Of a stretch of 43,249 bases of DNA, positions 31,941-40,036 are shown piece after piece. A program made the position numbers and the translations under genes. A model generated the notes under the pieces. It saw nothing but the letters and a program-made list of their open reading frames with translations. It was not told the DNA's origin and made no database searches. The stretch spans positions 1 through 43,249 of the forward strand of contig CAKUBM010000016.1 in the NCBI GenBank assembly GCA_934643145.1, written 5' to 3'. Position 1 is the first letter of the stretch. Every line of letters begins with the position of its first letter. The stretch comes from an uncultured Collinsella sp. (lineage in GTDB: Bacteria; Actinomycetota; Coriobacteriia; Coriobacteriales; Coriobacteriaceae).

Positions 31941-32318
31941 ATGAGCAAGACCGTCGTGTCTTCCGATAACGCACCCGCAGCCATCGGCCCGTATTCCCCT
32001 GGTATCCAGACCGGCAACATGGTGTTCCTGTCCGGCCAGCTGGGCATCGATCCCGCAACTGGCAAGATGCCCGAAGGCGTCGAGGCCCAGGCCAAGCAGT
32101 CCCTTGCTAACGTCGAGGCCCTGCTGACCGCTGCCGGCGCCACCTTTGCCGATGTCGTCAAGACCACAGTCTACCTGGCTGACATTGCCGACTTCGCTGC
32201 CGTAAACGAGATCTACGCCTCCAAGTTCGAGGCCCCGTTCCCCGCGCGCAGCGCTTTCCAGGTTGCCGCTCTTCCGGCTGGCGGTCTGGTCGAGATCGAG
32301 GTCGTCGCCGCTCTCTAA
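31941..32318 (+). CDS. ridA: RidA family enamine/imine deaminase
   Basis: RidA hydrolyses reactive enamine/imine intermediates formed by PLP enzymes such as threonine dehydratase. The 125-residue protein has AIGPYSPGIQTGNMVFLSGQ, the core KTTVYLADIADFAAVNEIYA, and FPARSAFQVAALPAGGLVEI with the conserved Arg that binds the substrate carboxylate and the Glu near the end. ATG 31941 follows AAGGAGA (31929-31935); the frame is open to 31788 but without a site. It has its own promoter and terminator. Confidence 0.93.
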   Translation: MSKTVVSSDNAPAAIGPYSPGIQTGNMVFLSGQLGIDPATGKMPEGVEAQAKQSLANVEALLTAAGATFADVVKTTVYLADIADFAAVNEIYASKFEAPFPARSAFQVAALPAGGLVEIEVVAAL

Positions 32319-32347
32319 GGCGTTGGCCACAACTAAACATGACATGC

Positions 32348-32387
32348 AAAAAGACCCTGCAGCGCGTGCGAGCTGCAGGGTCTTTTG
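32348..32387. terminator. Terminator between ridA and the YheO-type gene
   Basis: AAAAGACCCTGCAGC (32349-32363) and GCTGCAGGGTCTTTT (32372-32386) form a perfect 15-bp stem. AAAA and TTTT at the ends allow it to serve both converging genes. Confidence 0.93.
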
Positions 32388-32430
32388 TCAAGTGACGAAT
32401 CGCTTGTGGAGCCGCGCTCCATTTTGCTCG

Positions 32431-33087
32431 TTAGCCCTCCTTGCGGACTTTTTGCAGGTAGCGGTACACGCTGGGCTCCGAGATGCCCAACGCGGTGGCA
32501 GCGCAGGCCACGGCGCCCTTGAGCATGAACACCCCGTTGCCGTTGAGGTGGCGAATGACGTCCACGCGGTCACTCTGACCAAGCGACGCTACATCCAGCC
32601 CGCGCGCGCTCAGCAACTCGGCAATGCTGCGGTCGATGAGCTCCTGGGTGGACTCCGAAAGGCTTTCGACCTCGATAGGGGCGGGCTCCGTGCGCGTCGG
32701 CGCTGCGTCGAAGCACGCCATGAGCTGCTGCGCCATGGCGTTGATGGAGCGTACGGTCGAGAGGTCGGTGTTGACGCAGAGCATACCGACGATCTCGTTA
32801 TCCTCGCGGATAAAGAACGTCGCGGACTCCAGCGTCTTGCCTCCGGCGCCGCGGCCCTCGTAGCCCGTAATAAACGGCAGGTCGCGATACTTGGGGTCGT
32901 GCATGATCTTGAGCGCCAGATCGGTGGCGGGACCGCCGACCTTGCGGCCACTCACGATGCCGTTGCGAATATCGACGATGGCGTGGTCGGGATCCGAGAA
33001 ATCGTGCAGCACGATTTCGCTGTTTTTGCCGAGTATCTGCTCCAGAAAATCGACCATCGGCAAAAAGCGACGTACGGTCTCGTTCAC
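32431..33087 (-). CDS. YheO-type transcriptional regulator (PAS-like plus HTH)
   Basis: The 218-residue protein has an N-terminal YheO/PAS-like domain with FLEQILGKNSEIVLHDFSDP, AIVDIRNGIVSGRKVGGP and SATFFIREDNEIVGMLCVNT, and a C-terminal helix-turn-helix (ATALGISEPSVYRYLQKVRK). Such proteins are one-component regulators often beside catabolic genes. The start is GTG 33087 with AAAGGAG 6 nt upstream; the frame extends to 33228 without a site. It is divergent from the purine permease, so it probably controls the purine module (inference). Confidence 0.85.
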   Translation of the reverse strand: MNETVRRFLPMVDFLEQILGKNSEIVLHDFSDPDHAIVDIRNGIVSGRKVGGPATDLALKIMHDPKYRDLPFITGYEGRGAGGKTLESATFFIREDNEIVGMLCVNTDLSTVRSINAMAQQLMACFDAAPTRTEPAPIEVESLSESTQELIDRSIAELLSARGLDVASLGQSDRVDVIRHLNGNGVFMLKGAVACAATALGISEPSVYRYLQKVRKEG

Positions 33088-33220
33088 GGGCAACTCCTTT
33101 GGGTGAAATCGGAAATGTTCATAACAATTTTTTCTCATGGTAACACGCTGCCCATCATCTCGTATATCCGCAGGTACATTGCGTAATGCAGACGAACGGT
33201 AGGAATTTAGCGGTAAACGG

Positions 33221-33249
33221 TTGACCAAAAGAAAAGTTAGATGTTATTT
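33221..33249 (+). promoter_or_regulatory. Candidate promoter before the purine permease
   Basis: TTGACC (33221-33226), 17 bp, TTATTT (33244-33249). The -35 is good and the -10 moderate. It lies in the AT-rich gap between the two divergent genes. Confidence 0.35.
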
Positions 33250-33271
33250 TGACCAGACACTTTCCTGACCT

Positions 33272-33292
33272 GCTGAAATGCTGTATTTCAGC
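33272..33292. promoter_or_regulatory. Perfect palindrome in the yheO/permease gap
   Basis: GCTGAAAT (33272-33279) and ATTTCAGC (33285-33292) around GCTGT form a compact operator-like palindrome. The 352-bp gap (33088-33439) is otherwise gene-free and much more AT-rich than its surroundings. Confidence 0.55.
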
Positions 33293-33439
33293 TGAAGAAT
33301 AGTCTGATAACAAAAAATTATTATTGAGAATGGGAATCATCTTTAATACGATATGCAATGAAGGCACAACCTCAACCCCGCACTGCGTCACAATAGAGCG
33401 TTAGATGCGAAAACAACTACTTCGAGGATTGGTGGTCAA

Positions 33440-34834
33440 ATGACCCAGGAGACGGTTACGAACGGCACTGAAGCCCTGTTCACTCGCGAAGGCATGCCTC
33501 CCGTTAAGGAAATGATCCCGTGTGCCCTTCAGCACGTACTGGCATCGTTTGCCGGCATCATTACCCCGGCGGTCATCATGGCCGGCGTCTACGGCTTTAA
33601 TAGCCAGCAGAGCACCGACATCATCCAGGTCGCTCTCATTCTTTCGGCGATCGATACGGCCCTTCAGGCCTTCGCTCCCTTCCGTCGCATCGGCGGCGGC
33701 CTGCCCATCGTCATGGGCGTTTCGTTCGCGTTCCTGCCGGCCCTGCAGGCCATGGGTGCCTCGGGCTTTAGCTTTGGTGCGCTGCTGGGCGGCGAGATCG
33801 TCGGCGGCGCCGTCGCGGTCCTCTTTGGTCTGGCCTACAGCAAGATCAAGTGGCTGTTCCCGCCCGTCGTGACCGGTACGGTCATCTTCTCCATTGGCGT
33901 CTCTCTCTATCCCACGGCCGTCAAGTATATGGCCGGCGGTATGGGTACGCCGCTGTGGGGCACCCCGCAGGCCTGGTGCGTCGCTCTTATCACCTTCGCC
34001 GTGGTCTTTGCGCTCGCCAACTTTGGCAAGGGCACGCTCAAGCTGGGATCCGTGTTCTTTGGCATGATCGTTGGCATGATCGTTTCGATCCCCTTTGGCA
34101 TGATCGACTTCTCCAGCGTCGCCACCGCCCAGGTCTTCGCCCTTCCCAAGCTCATGCCCTACGCGCTCGAGTTTGATCCCGAGGTCTGCATTACCCTCGC
34201 CGTCGTGTTCCCCATGGTTGCCATCCAGGTTATCGGTGACGTCTCCGCCGCCTGTCTGGGCTCCATCGACCGTATGCCCACCGAGCGCGAGCTCTCTGGC
34301 GCTATCGTGTCCCAGGGCCTCACCTCTATGGTCGGCGGCCTGCTGGGCGGTCTTCCCACCAGCGCCCTTGGCCAGAACGTGGGCATCATCTGCTCCAACA
34401 AGGTCGTCAACAAGTGGGTCTTTGTGATCATCGCGGCCGTCTTTGCCATCGCCGGTCTGTTCCCGCAGCTCTCTGCCGTCCTTTCCGCTATCCCGCAGCC
34501 CGTCATCGGCGGCGCGACCGTCGGCGTCTTTGGCACCATCACCATGAACGGCGTGCGCATGTTCACCCGCGAGGGCCTCACGCAGCGCACTACCACCATC
34601 GTCGGTACCTCCGTCGTCTTTGGCCTGGGTATCTGGATGGCCAGCGGTTGCCTTGCCGGCGAGGGTATGCCTGCCTGGGTGTCCACCGTCATCGGCTCCA
34701 ATGCCGTAACCCCCACCGCCATCATGGCCATCGTCCTTAACCTGATCCTTCCGCAGACGCCGGTCGTGGCTCAGCACATCGATGCTGCCAAGGACGCTGC
34801 CGTGGATCTGGTCTTGCCCGAGAGCAAGAAGTAA
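33440..34834 (+). CDS. NCS2 family purine (xanthine/urate) permease
   Basis: The 464-residue membrane protein imports a purine with protons or sodium. CALQHVLASFAGIITPAVIM carries the family QH motif near the N terminus. The signature GLPTSALGQNVGIICSNKVV, with conserved Gln-Asn, lies after about residue 305, and VFPMVAIQVIGDVSAACL contains the substrate-site region. About 12-14 membrane helices are expected. Next to xanthine-dehydrogenase and aminohydrolase genes, xanthine, urate or a related purine is the likely cargo, not uracil. AGGATTGG upstream of ATG 33440 is a weak site. Confidence 0.9.
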   Translation: MTQETVTNGTEALFTREGMPPVKEMIPCALQHVLASFAGIITPAVIMAGVYGFNSQQSTDIIQVALILSAIDTALQAFAPFRRIGGGLPIVMGVSFAFLPALQAMGASGFSFGALLGGEIVGGAVAVLFGLAYSKIKWLFPPVVTGTVIFSIGVSLYPTAVKYMAGGMGTPLWGTPQAWCVALITFAVVFALANFGKGTLKLGSVFFGMIVGMIVSIPFGMIDFSSVATAQVFALPKLMPYALEFDPEVCITLAVVFPMVAIQVIGDVSAACLGSIDRMPTERELSGAIVSQGLTSMVGGLLGGLPTSALGQNVGIICSNKVVNKWVFVIIAAVFAIAGLFPQLSAVLSAIPQPVIGGATVGVFGTITMNGVRMFTREGLTQRTTTIVGTSVVFGLGIWMASGCLAGEGMPAWVSTVIGSNAVTPTAIMAIVLNLILPQTPVVAQHIDAAKDAAVDLVLPESKK

Positions 34835-34850
34835 CCAATTCGGTGCTATT

Positions 34851-34951
34851 CGTCGGCGGGCGCATCGCCTCGTCCGCCGACGTCATGCGGTGCCAAGCCG
34901 CACTTCAAAGGGTTTGTCCCTTTGGTGAAGCGTTGACGGGAGAGGGCCCGT
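34851..34951 (+). promoter_or_regulatory. Series of hairpins between the permease and ssnA
   Basis: CGTCGGCGG (34851-34859) pairs with CCGCCGACG (34874-34882). CTTC-AAAGGG (34903-34912) pairs with CCCTTT-GAAG (34918-34930) with small bulges. ACGGG (34936-34940) pairs with CCCGT (34947-34951). No T-run follows the first, so it is a weak terminator at best. A structured leader for ssnA is possible. Confidence 0.5.
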
Positions 34952-35029
34952 TTCCGGTGTAGGCCGGCGCTTCGCACTCCGCCATGTCAGAGGTGTCAAA
35001 CCCCGCCCCTGATGTTGAAGGGAGCATTC

Positions 35030-36385
35030 ATGCTTCTGGTCGCTAACGGTTCCGTCTTTACCCGCAACGCTCAGACCCCGTTTATTCCAAACGGTGCGGT
35101 CGCCATTGACGGAGATACGATCGTCGAAGTGGGCCCCGAGTGTGAGCTCAAGGCCAAGTACCCGGATGCCGAGTACGTCGACGCCCAGGGTAACCTCATC
35201 ATGCCTGGACTTATCAACTGCCACACCCACATCTACTCGGGTCTGGCCCGCGGCCTTGCCATTAAGGGCTGCAACCCCACCAACTTCCTGGAGAATCTTG
35301 AGCAGCAGTGGTGGAAGATCGACGACAACCTGACGCTCGACGGCACCAAGGCCAGCGCCTATGCCACGATTCTCGACTCTATCCGCGATGGCGTCACCAC
35401 GATCTTCGATCACCATGCGAGCTTCTGCGAGATTCCGGGAAGCCTCTTTACCATTAAGGACGCAGCCCAGGAGCTGGGCATGCGTTCGTGCCTGTGCTAC
35501 GAGGTCTCCGATCGCCGCGGCCAGGAAAAATGCGATCAGGCCATTGCCGAGAACGCCGAATTTGCCCAGTGGGCCGCCAAGGAGCGTCGCGATAACGACA
35601 ACCACATGATCGCCGCCATGTTTGGCGGTCACGCCACCTTTACGCTGTCGGACAAGACCATGGACAAGATGGCCGAGGCCAACAACGGCCTGACCGGCTT
35701 CCACATCCATGTGTGCGAGGGCATGAATGACGTGTGGGACTCCCGCCTCAACCGCGGTGGCATCAGCCCCGTCGAGCGCCTGCTGCAGCACAACCTGCTG
35801 GGTCCCGACACCATGCTGGGCCACTGCATCCACGTGACGCCCGCCGAGATGGACATCGTCAAGGAGTCCGGCACCTGGCTCGTCAACAACCCCGAATCCA
35901 ATATGGGCAACGCCGTGGGCTGCGCTCCTGTGCTCGAGTTCTTCCGCCGCGGCATCCCCGTGTGCATGGGCACCGACGCCTACACCCACGATATGCTCGA
36001 GAGTCTCAAGGTCTTCCTGATCATTCAGCGCCACAACGCAGCCATGCCCAATGTGGGCTGGTGCGAGGCCATGACGATGCTGTTCGAGAACAACGCCAAG
36101 ATGGCGAGCAAGTACTTCGATCGCAAGCTCGGCGTGCTCGAGGCCGGCGCTGCCGCCGACGTCATCGTTATGGACTACAAGCCCTTTACGCCGCTGAGCG
36201 AGGAGAACATCGACGGCCACATGCTCTTTGGCATGATGGGCAAAAACTGCCGTACCACCATCATCAACGGCCGCGTCCTGTACAAGGATCGCGAGTTCGT
36301 TGGCATTGATGAGGACAAGATCAACGCGTGGACCATGGCCGAGTCCAAGAAGCTCTGGAGCACGCTCAACGATCGCGCCTACTAA
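35030..36385 (+). CDS. ssnA: SsnA-type amidohydrolase (putative purine aminohydrolase)
   Basis: The 451-residue protein is a metal-dependent hydrolase of the guanine deaminase/chlorohydrolase group. Metal ligands are visible: HTH in INCHTHIYSG, a histidine in FHIHVCEG, GHCIHV, and the Asp of GTDAYTHD. FLENLEQQWWKIDDNLTLDG is typical of SsnA. It is one of the genes tied to anaerobic purine degradation together with ygfK and xdhD; the exact substrate is not settled. ATG 35030 follows AAGGGAG (35018-35024); the frame is open to 35012. Confidence 0.87.
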   Translation: MLLVANGSVFTRNAQTPFIPNGAVAIDGDTIVEVGPECELKAKYPDAEYVDAQGNLIMPGLINCHTHIYSGLARGLAIKGCNPTNFLENLEQQWWKIDDNLTLDGTKASAYATILDSIRDGVTTIFDHHASFCEIPGSLFTIKDAAQELGMRSCLCYEVSDRRGQEKCDQAIAENAEFAQWAAKERRDNDNHMIAAMFGGHATFTLSDKTMDKMAEANNGLTGFHIHVCEGMNDVWDSRLNRGGISPVERLLQHNLLGPDTMLGHCIHVTPAEMDIVKESGTWLVNNPESNMGNAVGCAPVLEFFRRGIPVCMGTDAYTHDMLESLKVFLIIQRHNAAMPNVGWCEAMTMLFENNAKMASKYFDRKLGVLEAGAAADVIVMDYKPFTPLSEENIDGHMLFGMMGKNCRTTIINGRVLYKDREFVGIDEDKINAWTMAESKKLWSTLNDRAY

Positions 36386-36399
36386 TTACAAGTAGATTC

Positions 36400-36520
36400 A
36401 CGCGCGTCGGATGTTTCGCCGCATCCGACGCGCGTATGGGCGACCTCCGCGGGGTCGCCGGCGCTGTGCTAGCGCTACACCGTATTTGCGCCCGCCGCGC
36501 GGTCTCGCCGGGCGTTACAG
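36400..36520 (+). promoter_or_regulatory. Four consecutive hairpins between ssnA and ygfK
   Basis: ACGCGCGTCGGATG (36400-36413) pairs perfectly with 36422-36435. GGCGACC (36439-36445) pairs with GGTCGCC (36453-36459), GCGCT (36461-36465) with AGCGC (36471-36475), and GCCCG with CGGGC around 36490-36512. Nearly the whole 148-nt gap folds. No T-run is present, so this is more like a processing site or structured RNA than a terminator. Confidence 0.6.
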
Positions 36521-36533
36521 AGAGGAGCTCACT

Positions 36534-39533
36534 ATGAGCGACATCATGAGGCCGATCCCGTTTTCGCAGCTGATGAACTGGATCATCGAGGAGCACAAGA
36601 CCCAGGACGCCATCTTTGGCGTGCGTAAGATGGTCACGGCCAACCAGGAGGGCGCGCTTCCCATTTTTGACGAGCGCATCGAGACTCCGTTTGGCCCGGC
36701 CGCCGGTCCCAATACGCAGCTGGCCCAGAACATCGTGGCCTCTTATGTGGCCGGTTCCCGCTTCTTTGAGCTCAAGACCGTCCAGGTTATGGATGGCGAG
36801 GAGCTCTCCAAGTGTGTGAACAAACCCTGCATTGTGGCGCAGGACGAGTGCTACAACTGCGAGTGGTCGACCGAGCTCGAGGTCCCGCAGGCCTTTGCCG
36901 AGTACGTGAAGGCATGGTTCGCCTGCCACCTGATCGCCCGTGAGTACGGCCTGGGCAGCCCGGACGGCTTTGTCTTTAACATGTCCGTGGGTTATGACCT
37001 CGAGGGCATCAAGAGCCCCAAGGTCGACGCCTACATCGAGGGCATGAAGGACGCCAGCGGCTCCGACGTCTGGAACGAGTGCCGCACGTGGGCGCTCGCT
37101 AACCTGGACAAGTTTGAGCATGTCGATGCCGCGTTTGTCGAGTCCATCCCGGCGCGCGTCTCCAACTCCATCACCGAGTCCACGCTGCATGGCTGCCCGC
37201 CGGCGGAGATCGAGCGCATCGCGACCTATCTGATCACCGAGAAGGGCCTCAACACCTACATCAAGTGCAACCCCACGCTGCTGGGATATGAGTTTGCCCG
37301 CCAGCGCCTGAACGAGCTGGGCTTTGACTACATCGTTTTCGATGACACGCACTTCCGCGAGGACCTGCAGTGGGTCGACGCCGTGCCCATGTTCGAGCGC
37401 CTGATTGCCCTGTGCGCCGAGCGCGGCCTGGAGTTTGGCGTCAAGCTGACCAACACGTTCCCCGTCGACGTGACGAGGAACGAGCTGCCTTCTACCGAGA
37501 TGTACATGTCCGGCCGTTCGCTGTTCTCGCTGACCATCGAGGCCGCCCGCCGCATTACCGAGCAGTTCGATGGCAAGCTGCGCATCAGCTACTCCGGCGG
37601 TGCCACGGTCTACAACATCCGCGCCCTGTATGACGCTGGCATTTGGCCCGTTACCCTGGCGACCGACGTGCTCAAGCCCGGTGGATACGAGCGCTTTAGC
37701 CAGATGGCCGGCGAGTTTACCGACCTGGACGGCAAACCGTTCGCGGGCGTCTCTCTCGAGGCCGTGACTGCGATCCAGACCGACTCGCTCACCAACCCGC
37801 TCTACAAGAAGCCGCTGCGCCCGCTGCCCGACCGCAAGGTCGCCGGCAAGAGCCCGCTTTCCGACTGCTTTACCACGCCTTGCCGTACGAGCTGCCCCAT
37901 CCAGCAGGATATCCCTGCCTATCTGGCGGCTGTTGACGAGGGCCGCTACGAGGACGCGCTCAACATCATCATCGAGCGCAACGCCCTGCCGTTCATTACC
38001 GGTACCATCTGCCCGCATCCCTGCGGCCGTGCCTGCGAGCGTGCATTCTACGAGCCCGAGGGCGCCCAGATTCGCGCCAGCAAGCTCAAGGCCGCCCGCG
38101 AGGCCATGACCGCCGTGCTGCCCAAGCTGCGCGTCCAGGCCATTGCCAACGACGCCGAGCGCAACGTTGCCGTTATCGGCGGCGGCCCGGCCGGTCTGGC
38201 GACGGCGTTCTTCCTGACGCGCGCCGGCGTGCCGGTCACTATCTTCGAGGCCCGCGACTCTCTCGGCGGCGTGGTCCGTCACGTGATTCCCGAGTTCCGT
38301 ATCGCGAGCGACGATATCTCCCACGACGCCGAGCTTTGCCTGGCCTTTGGTGCCAAGGTGCAGCTCAACGCTCGCGTGGAGTCCATTGACGAGCTCAAGG
38401 CCCAGGGCTTTACCGACGTGGTCGTGGCCACCGGTGCCTGGATGCCCGGCTCTGCGGGCCTGGGCGAGGGCGCCGAGCTCGACGTGCTGGAGTTCCTCGA
38501 GGCCGCCAAGAAGGGCGAGAAACTCGAGCTGGGCGAGGACGTCGTGGTCATCGGCGCCGGCAACACCGCCATGGACGCGGCTCGCGTGGCCAAGCGTCTG
38601 GCTGGCGTGAAGAACGTGCGCCTGGTGTACCGCCGCACCAAGAAGCAGATGCCCGCCGACGAGGAAGAGCTCGACCTTGCCGTTGCCGACGGTGTTGAGT
38701 TCTGCGAGCTGCTGGCGCCCAAGGCACTTAACGGTGCCGTGCTGACCTGCGACGTTATGGAGCTTGGCGAGCCGGATGCAAGCGGCCGTCGTAGCCCCGT
38801 CGCCACGGGCGAGACCGTCGAGCTGCCTGCCACCACGGTGATCTGCGCCGTGGGCGAGGGCATCGACGCCAGCCTGTACGACGCCGCGGGCGTTGAGCAT
38901 GACCGTCGCGGTCGCCTTGCCGCCACTTCCACCGGCGTCGAGGGCGTCTGGGCCGCGGGCGACTGCCGCCGCGGTCCCGCTACCGTGGTCGAGGCTATCG
39001 CCGACGCTGCCGAGGTCGCCCGTGCCATCGCCGATGTCGACTTTAACAAGTATGCCGAGTGCAACGAGCAGGCCGGTCGCGAGGACACCTGCTACGAGCG
39101 CAAGGGTACCCTGTGCCGCGATAAGCGCAACTGCACCAAGACCCGCTGCCTGGGCTGCGGCTCGGTGTGCGAGGTCTGCTGCGACGTGTGCCCCAACCGC
39201 GCCAACGTGGCCATTAAGGTCCCGGGCCTGGACAAGCACCAGGTCGTTCATGTCGACGGCATGTGCAACGAGTGCGGCAACTGCGCCGTGTTCTGCCCCT
39301 ACCAGGAGGGCCGTCCCTACAAGGACAAACTCACCCTGTTCTGGAGCGAGCAGGACATGGAGAACTCCGAGAACGAGGGCTTCCTGGCCGTGGACGAGGA
39401 TCACTTTAAGGTCCGCGTGGCCGGCACGGTCCGTACCGTCTCGGTCGATGCCGTCAACACCGGCCTTCCCGAGGCCGTCCGCCTGACCATTAGGGCCGTG
39501 CGCGACAACTATTCGTACCTTCTCAAGAAATAG
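36534..39533 (+). CDS. ygfK: Putative selenate reductase subunit YgfK
   Basis: This 999-residue flavin/iron-sulfur protein matches YgfK. Residues 1-about 430 form a barrel-like domain (GPAAGPNTQLAQNIVASYVA, LHGCPPAEIERIA, FGVKLTNTFPVDV). Next is a GltD-type Fe-S region (TPCRTSCPIQQDIPAYL, about 447; TICPHPCGRACE) and two nucleotide-binding motifs (VIGGGPAGLATAFFL about 545; VVVIGAGNTAMDAARVAKRL about 669). A C-terminal ferredoxin-like part carries CLGCGSVCEVCCDVCP (about 873) and CNECGNCAVFCPY (about 911). It probably accepts electrons from XdhD through the next gene's ferredoxin and reduces NAD(P)+ or the reverse (inference). GAGAGGAG lies before ATG 36534; the frame is open to 36411. Confidence 0.9.
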   Translation: MSDIMRPIPFSQLMNWIIEEHKTQDAIFGVRKMVTANQEGALPIFDERIETPFGPAAGPNTQLAQNIVASYVAGSRFFELKTVQVMDGEELSKCVNKPCIVAQDECYNCEWSTELEVPQAFAEYVKAWFACHLIAREYGLGSPDGFVFNMSVGYDLEGIKSPKVDAYIEGMKDASGSDVWNECRTWALANLDKFEHVDAAFVESIPARVSNSITESTLHGCPPAEIERIATYLITEKGLNTYIKCNPTLLGYEFARQRLNELGFDYIVFDDTHFREDLQWVDAVPMFERLIALCAERGLEFGVKLTNTFPVDVTRNELPSTEMYMSGRSLFSLTIEAARRITEQFDGKLRISYSGGATVYNIRALYDAGIWPVTLATDVLKPGGYERFSQMAGEFTDLDGKPFAGVSLEAVTAIQTDSLTNPLYKKPLRPLPDRKVAGKSPLSDCFTTPCRTSCPIQQDIPAYLAAVDEGRYEDALNIIIERNALPFITGTICPHPCGRACERAFYEPEGAQIRASKLKAAREAMTAVLPKLRVQAIANDAERNVAVIGGGPAGLATAFFLTRAGVPVTIFEARDSLGGVVRHVIPEFRIASDDISHDAELCLAFGAKVQLNARVESIDELKAQGFTDVVVATGAWMPGSAGLGEGAELDVLEFLEAAKKGEKLELGEDVVVIGAGNTAMDAARVAKRLAGVKNVRLVYRRTKKQMPADEEELDLAVADGVEFCELLAPKALNGAVLTCDVMELGEPDASGRRSPVATGETVELPATTVICAVGEGIDASLYDAAGVEHDRRGRLAATSTGVEGVWAAGDCRRGPATVVEAIADAAEVARAIADVDFNKYAECNEQAGREDTCYERKGTLCRDKRNCTKTRCLGCGSVCEVCCDVCPNRANVAIKVPGLDKHQVVHVDGMCNECGNCAVFCPYQEGRPYKDKLTLFWSEQDMENSENEGFLAVDEDHFKVRVAGTVRTVSVDAVNTGLPEAVRLTIRAVRDNYSYLLKK

Positions 39534-39544
39534 GCGAGTCTTTT

Positions 39545-40024
39545 ATGGCCAAAGCTATTCAACATAATGTGGCCTACGTTGCCTGCGGAAGCGGTTGTGC
39601 TTCCGCAGGCGGCGACGCCCGCTGCAGCGAAGGCTGCATTGGCTGTGGCGCCTGCGTCACGGCCTGCCCCCACGGTGCCATCGAGCTGTTCGATGGCGTC
39701 GCCCGCGTGGACCGCTCCAAGTGCACGGGCTGCGGCCTGTGCGGTATGGCGTGCCCGCAGCGCGTGATTGCCTTCGTTCCCGGCTACCAGAACATCCTGG
39801 TGCGTTGCAACAACACCGATAAGGGCGCCATTGCCCGCAAGATCTGCGACACCAGCTGCATCGGCTGCGGCATGTGCGCCAAAAAGTGCCCCGCTGGCGC
39901 TATCCGTATCGAGGACAACTGCGCCCATATCGACGGCACGGATTGCCTGTCGTGCGGTATGTGCGCCGTCGTGTGCCCGCATGGCGCCATCCACGACCGC
40001 ACCGGCATCGCCGCCGGCGTGTAG
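39545..40024 (+). CDS. Polyferredoxin with four 4Fe-4S motifs
   Basis: The 159-residue protein carries four CxxCxxCxxxC motifs: CIGCGACVTACPHG, CTGCGLCGMACP, CIGCGMCAKKCP and CLSCGMCAVVCPHG. Some extra N-terminal cysteines (ACGSGCASAGGDARC) recall RnfB-like electron carriers. It sits 11 bp after ygfK and 12 bp before the xdh gene, so it is best read as the electron wire between the two enzymes. No membrane segment is present. Confidence 0.88.
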   Translation: MAKAIQHNVAYVACGSGCASAGGDARCSEGCIGCGACVTACPHGAIELFDGVARVDRSKCTGCGLCGMACPQRVIAFVPGYQNILVRCNNTDKGAIARKICDTSCIGCGMCAKKCPAGAIRIEDNCAHIDGTDCLSCGMCAVVCPHGAIHDRTGIAAGV

Positions 40025-40036
40025 AAGGGAATCACC

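Noticed and set aside
34883..35029. Known purine riboswitch before ssnA.
   Set aside because: The short stems do not show the conserved three-way junction of the guanine/xanthine-type purine riboswitch, so only a structured region is reported.
36366..39404. Very long open frame on the minus strand opposite ygfK (also opposite xdhD at 39509-42805, the fabF region at 2706-5063 and the PTS region at 20412-22109).
   Set aside because: These mirror highly biased GC-rich codons of real genes on the plus strand. The predicted proteins are His/Arg/Gly-rich without any known motif, and the plus-strand genes have clear family signatures.
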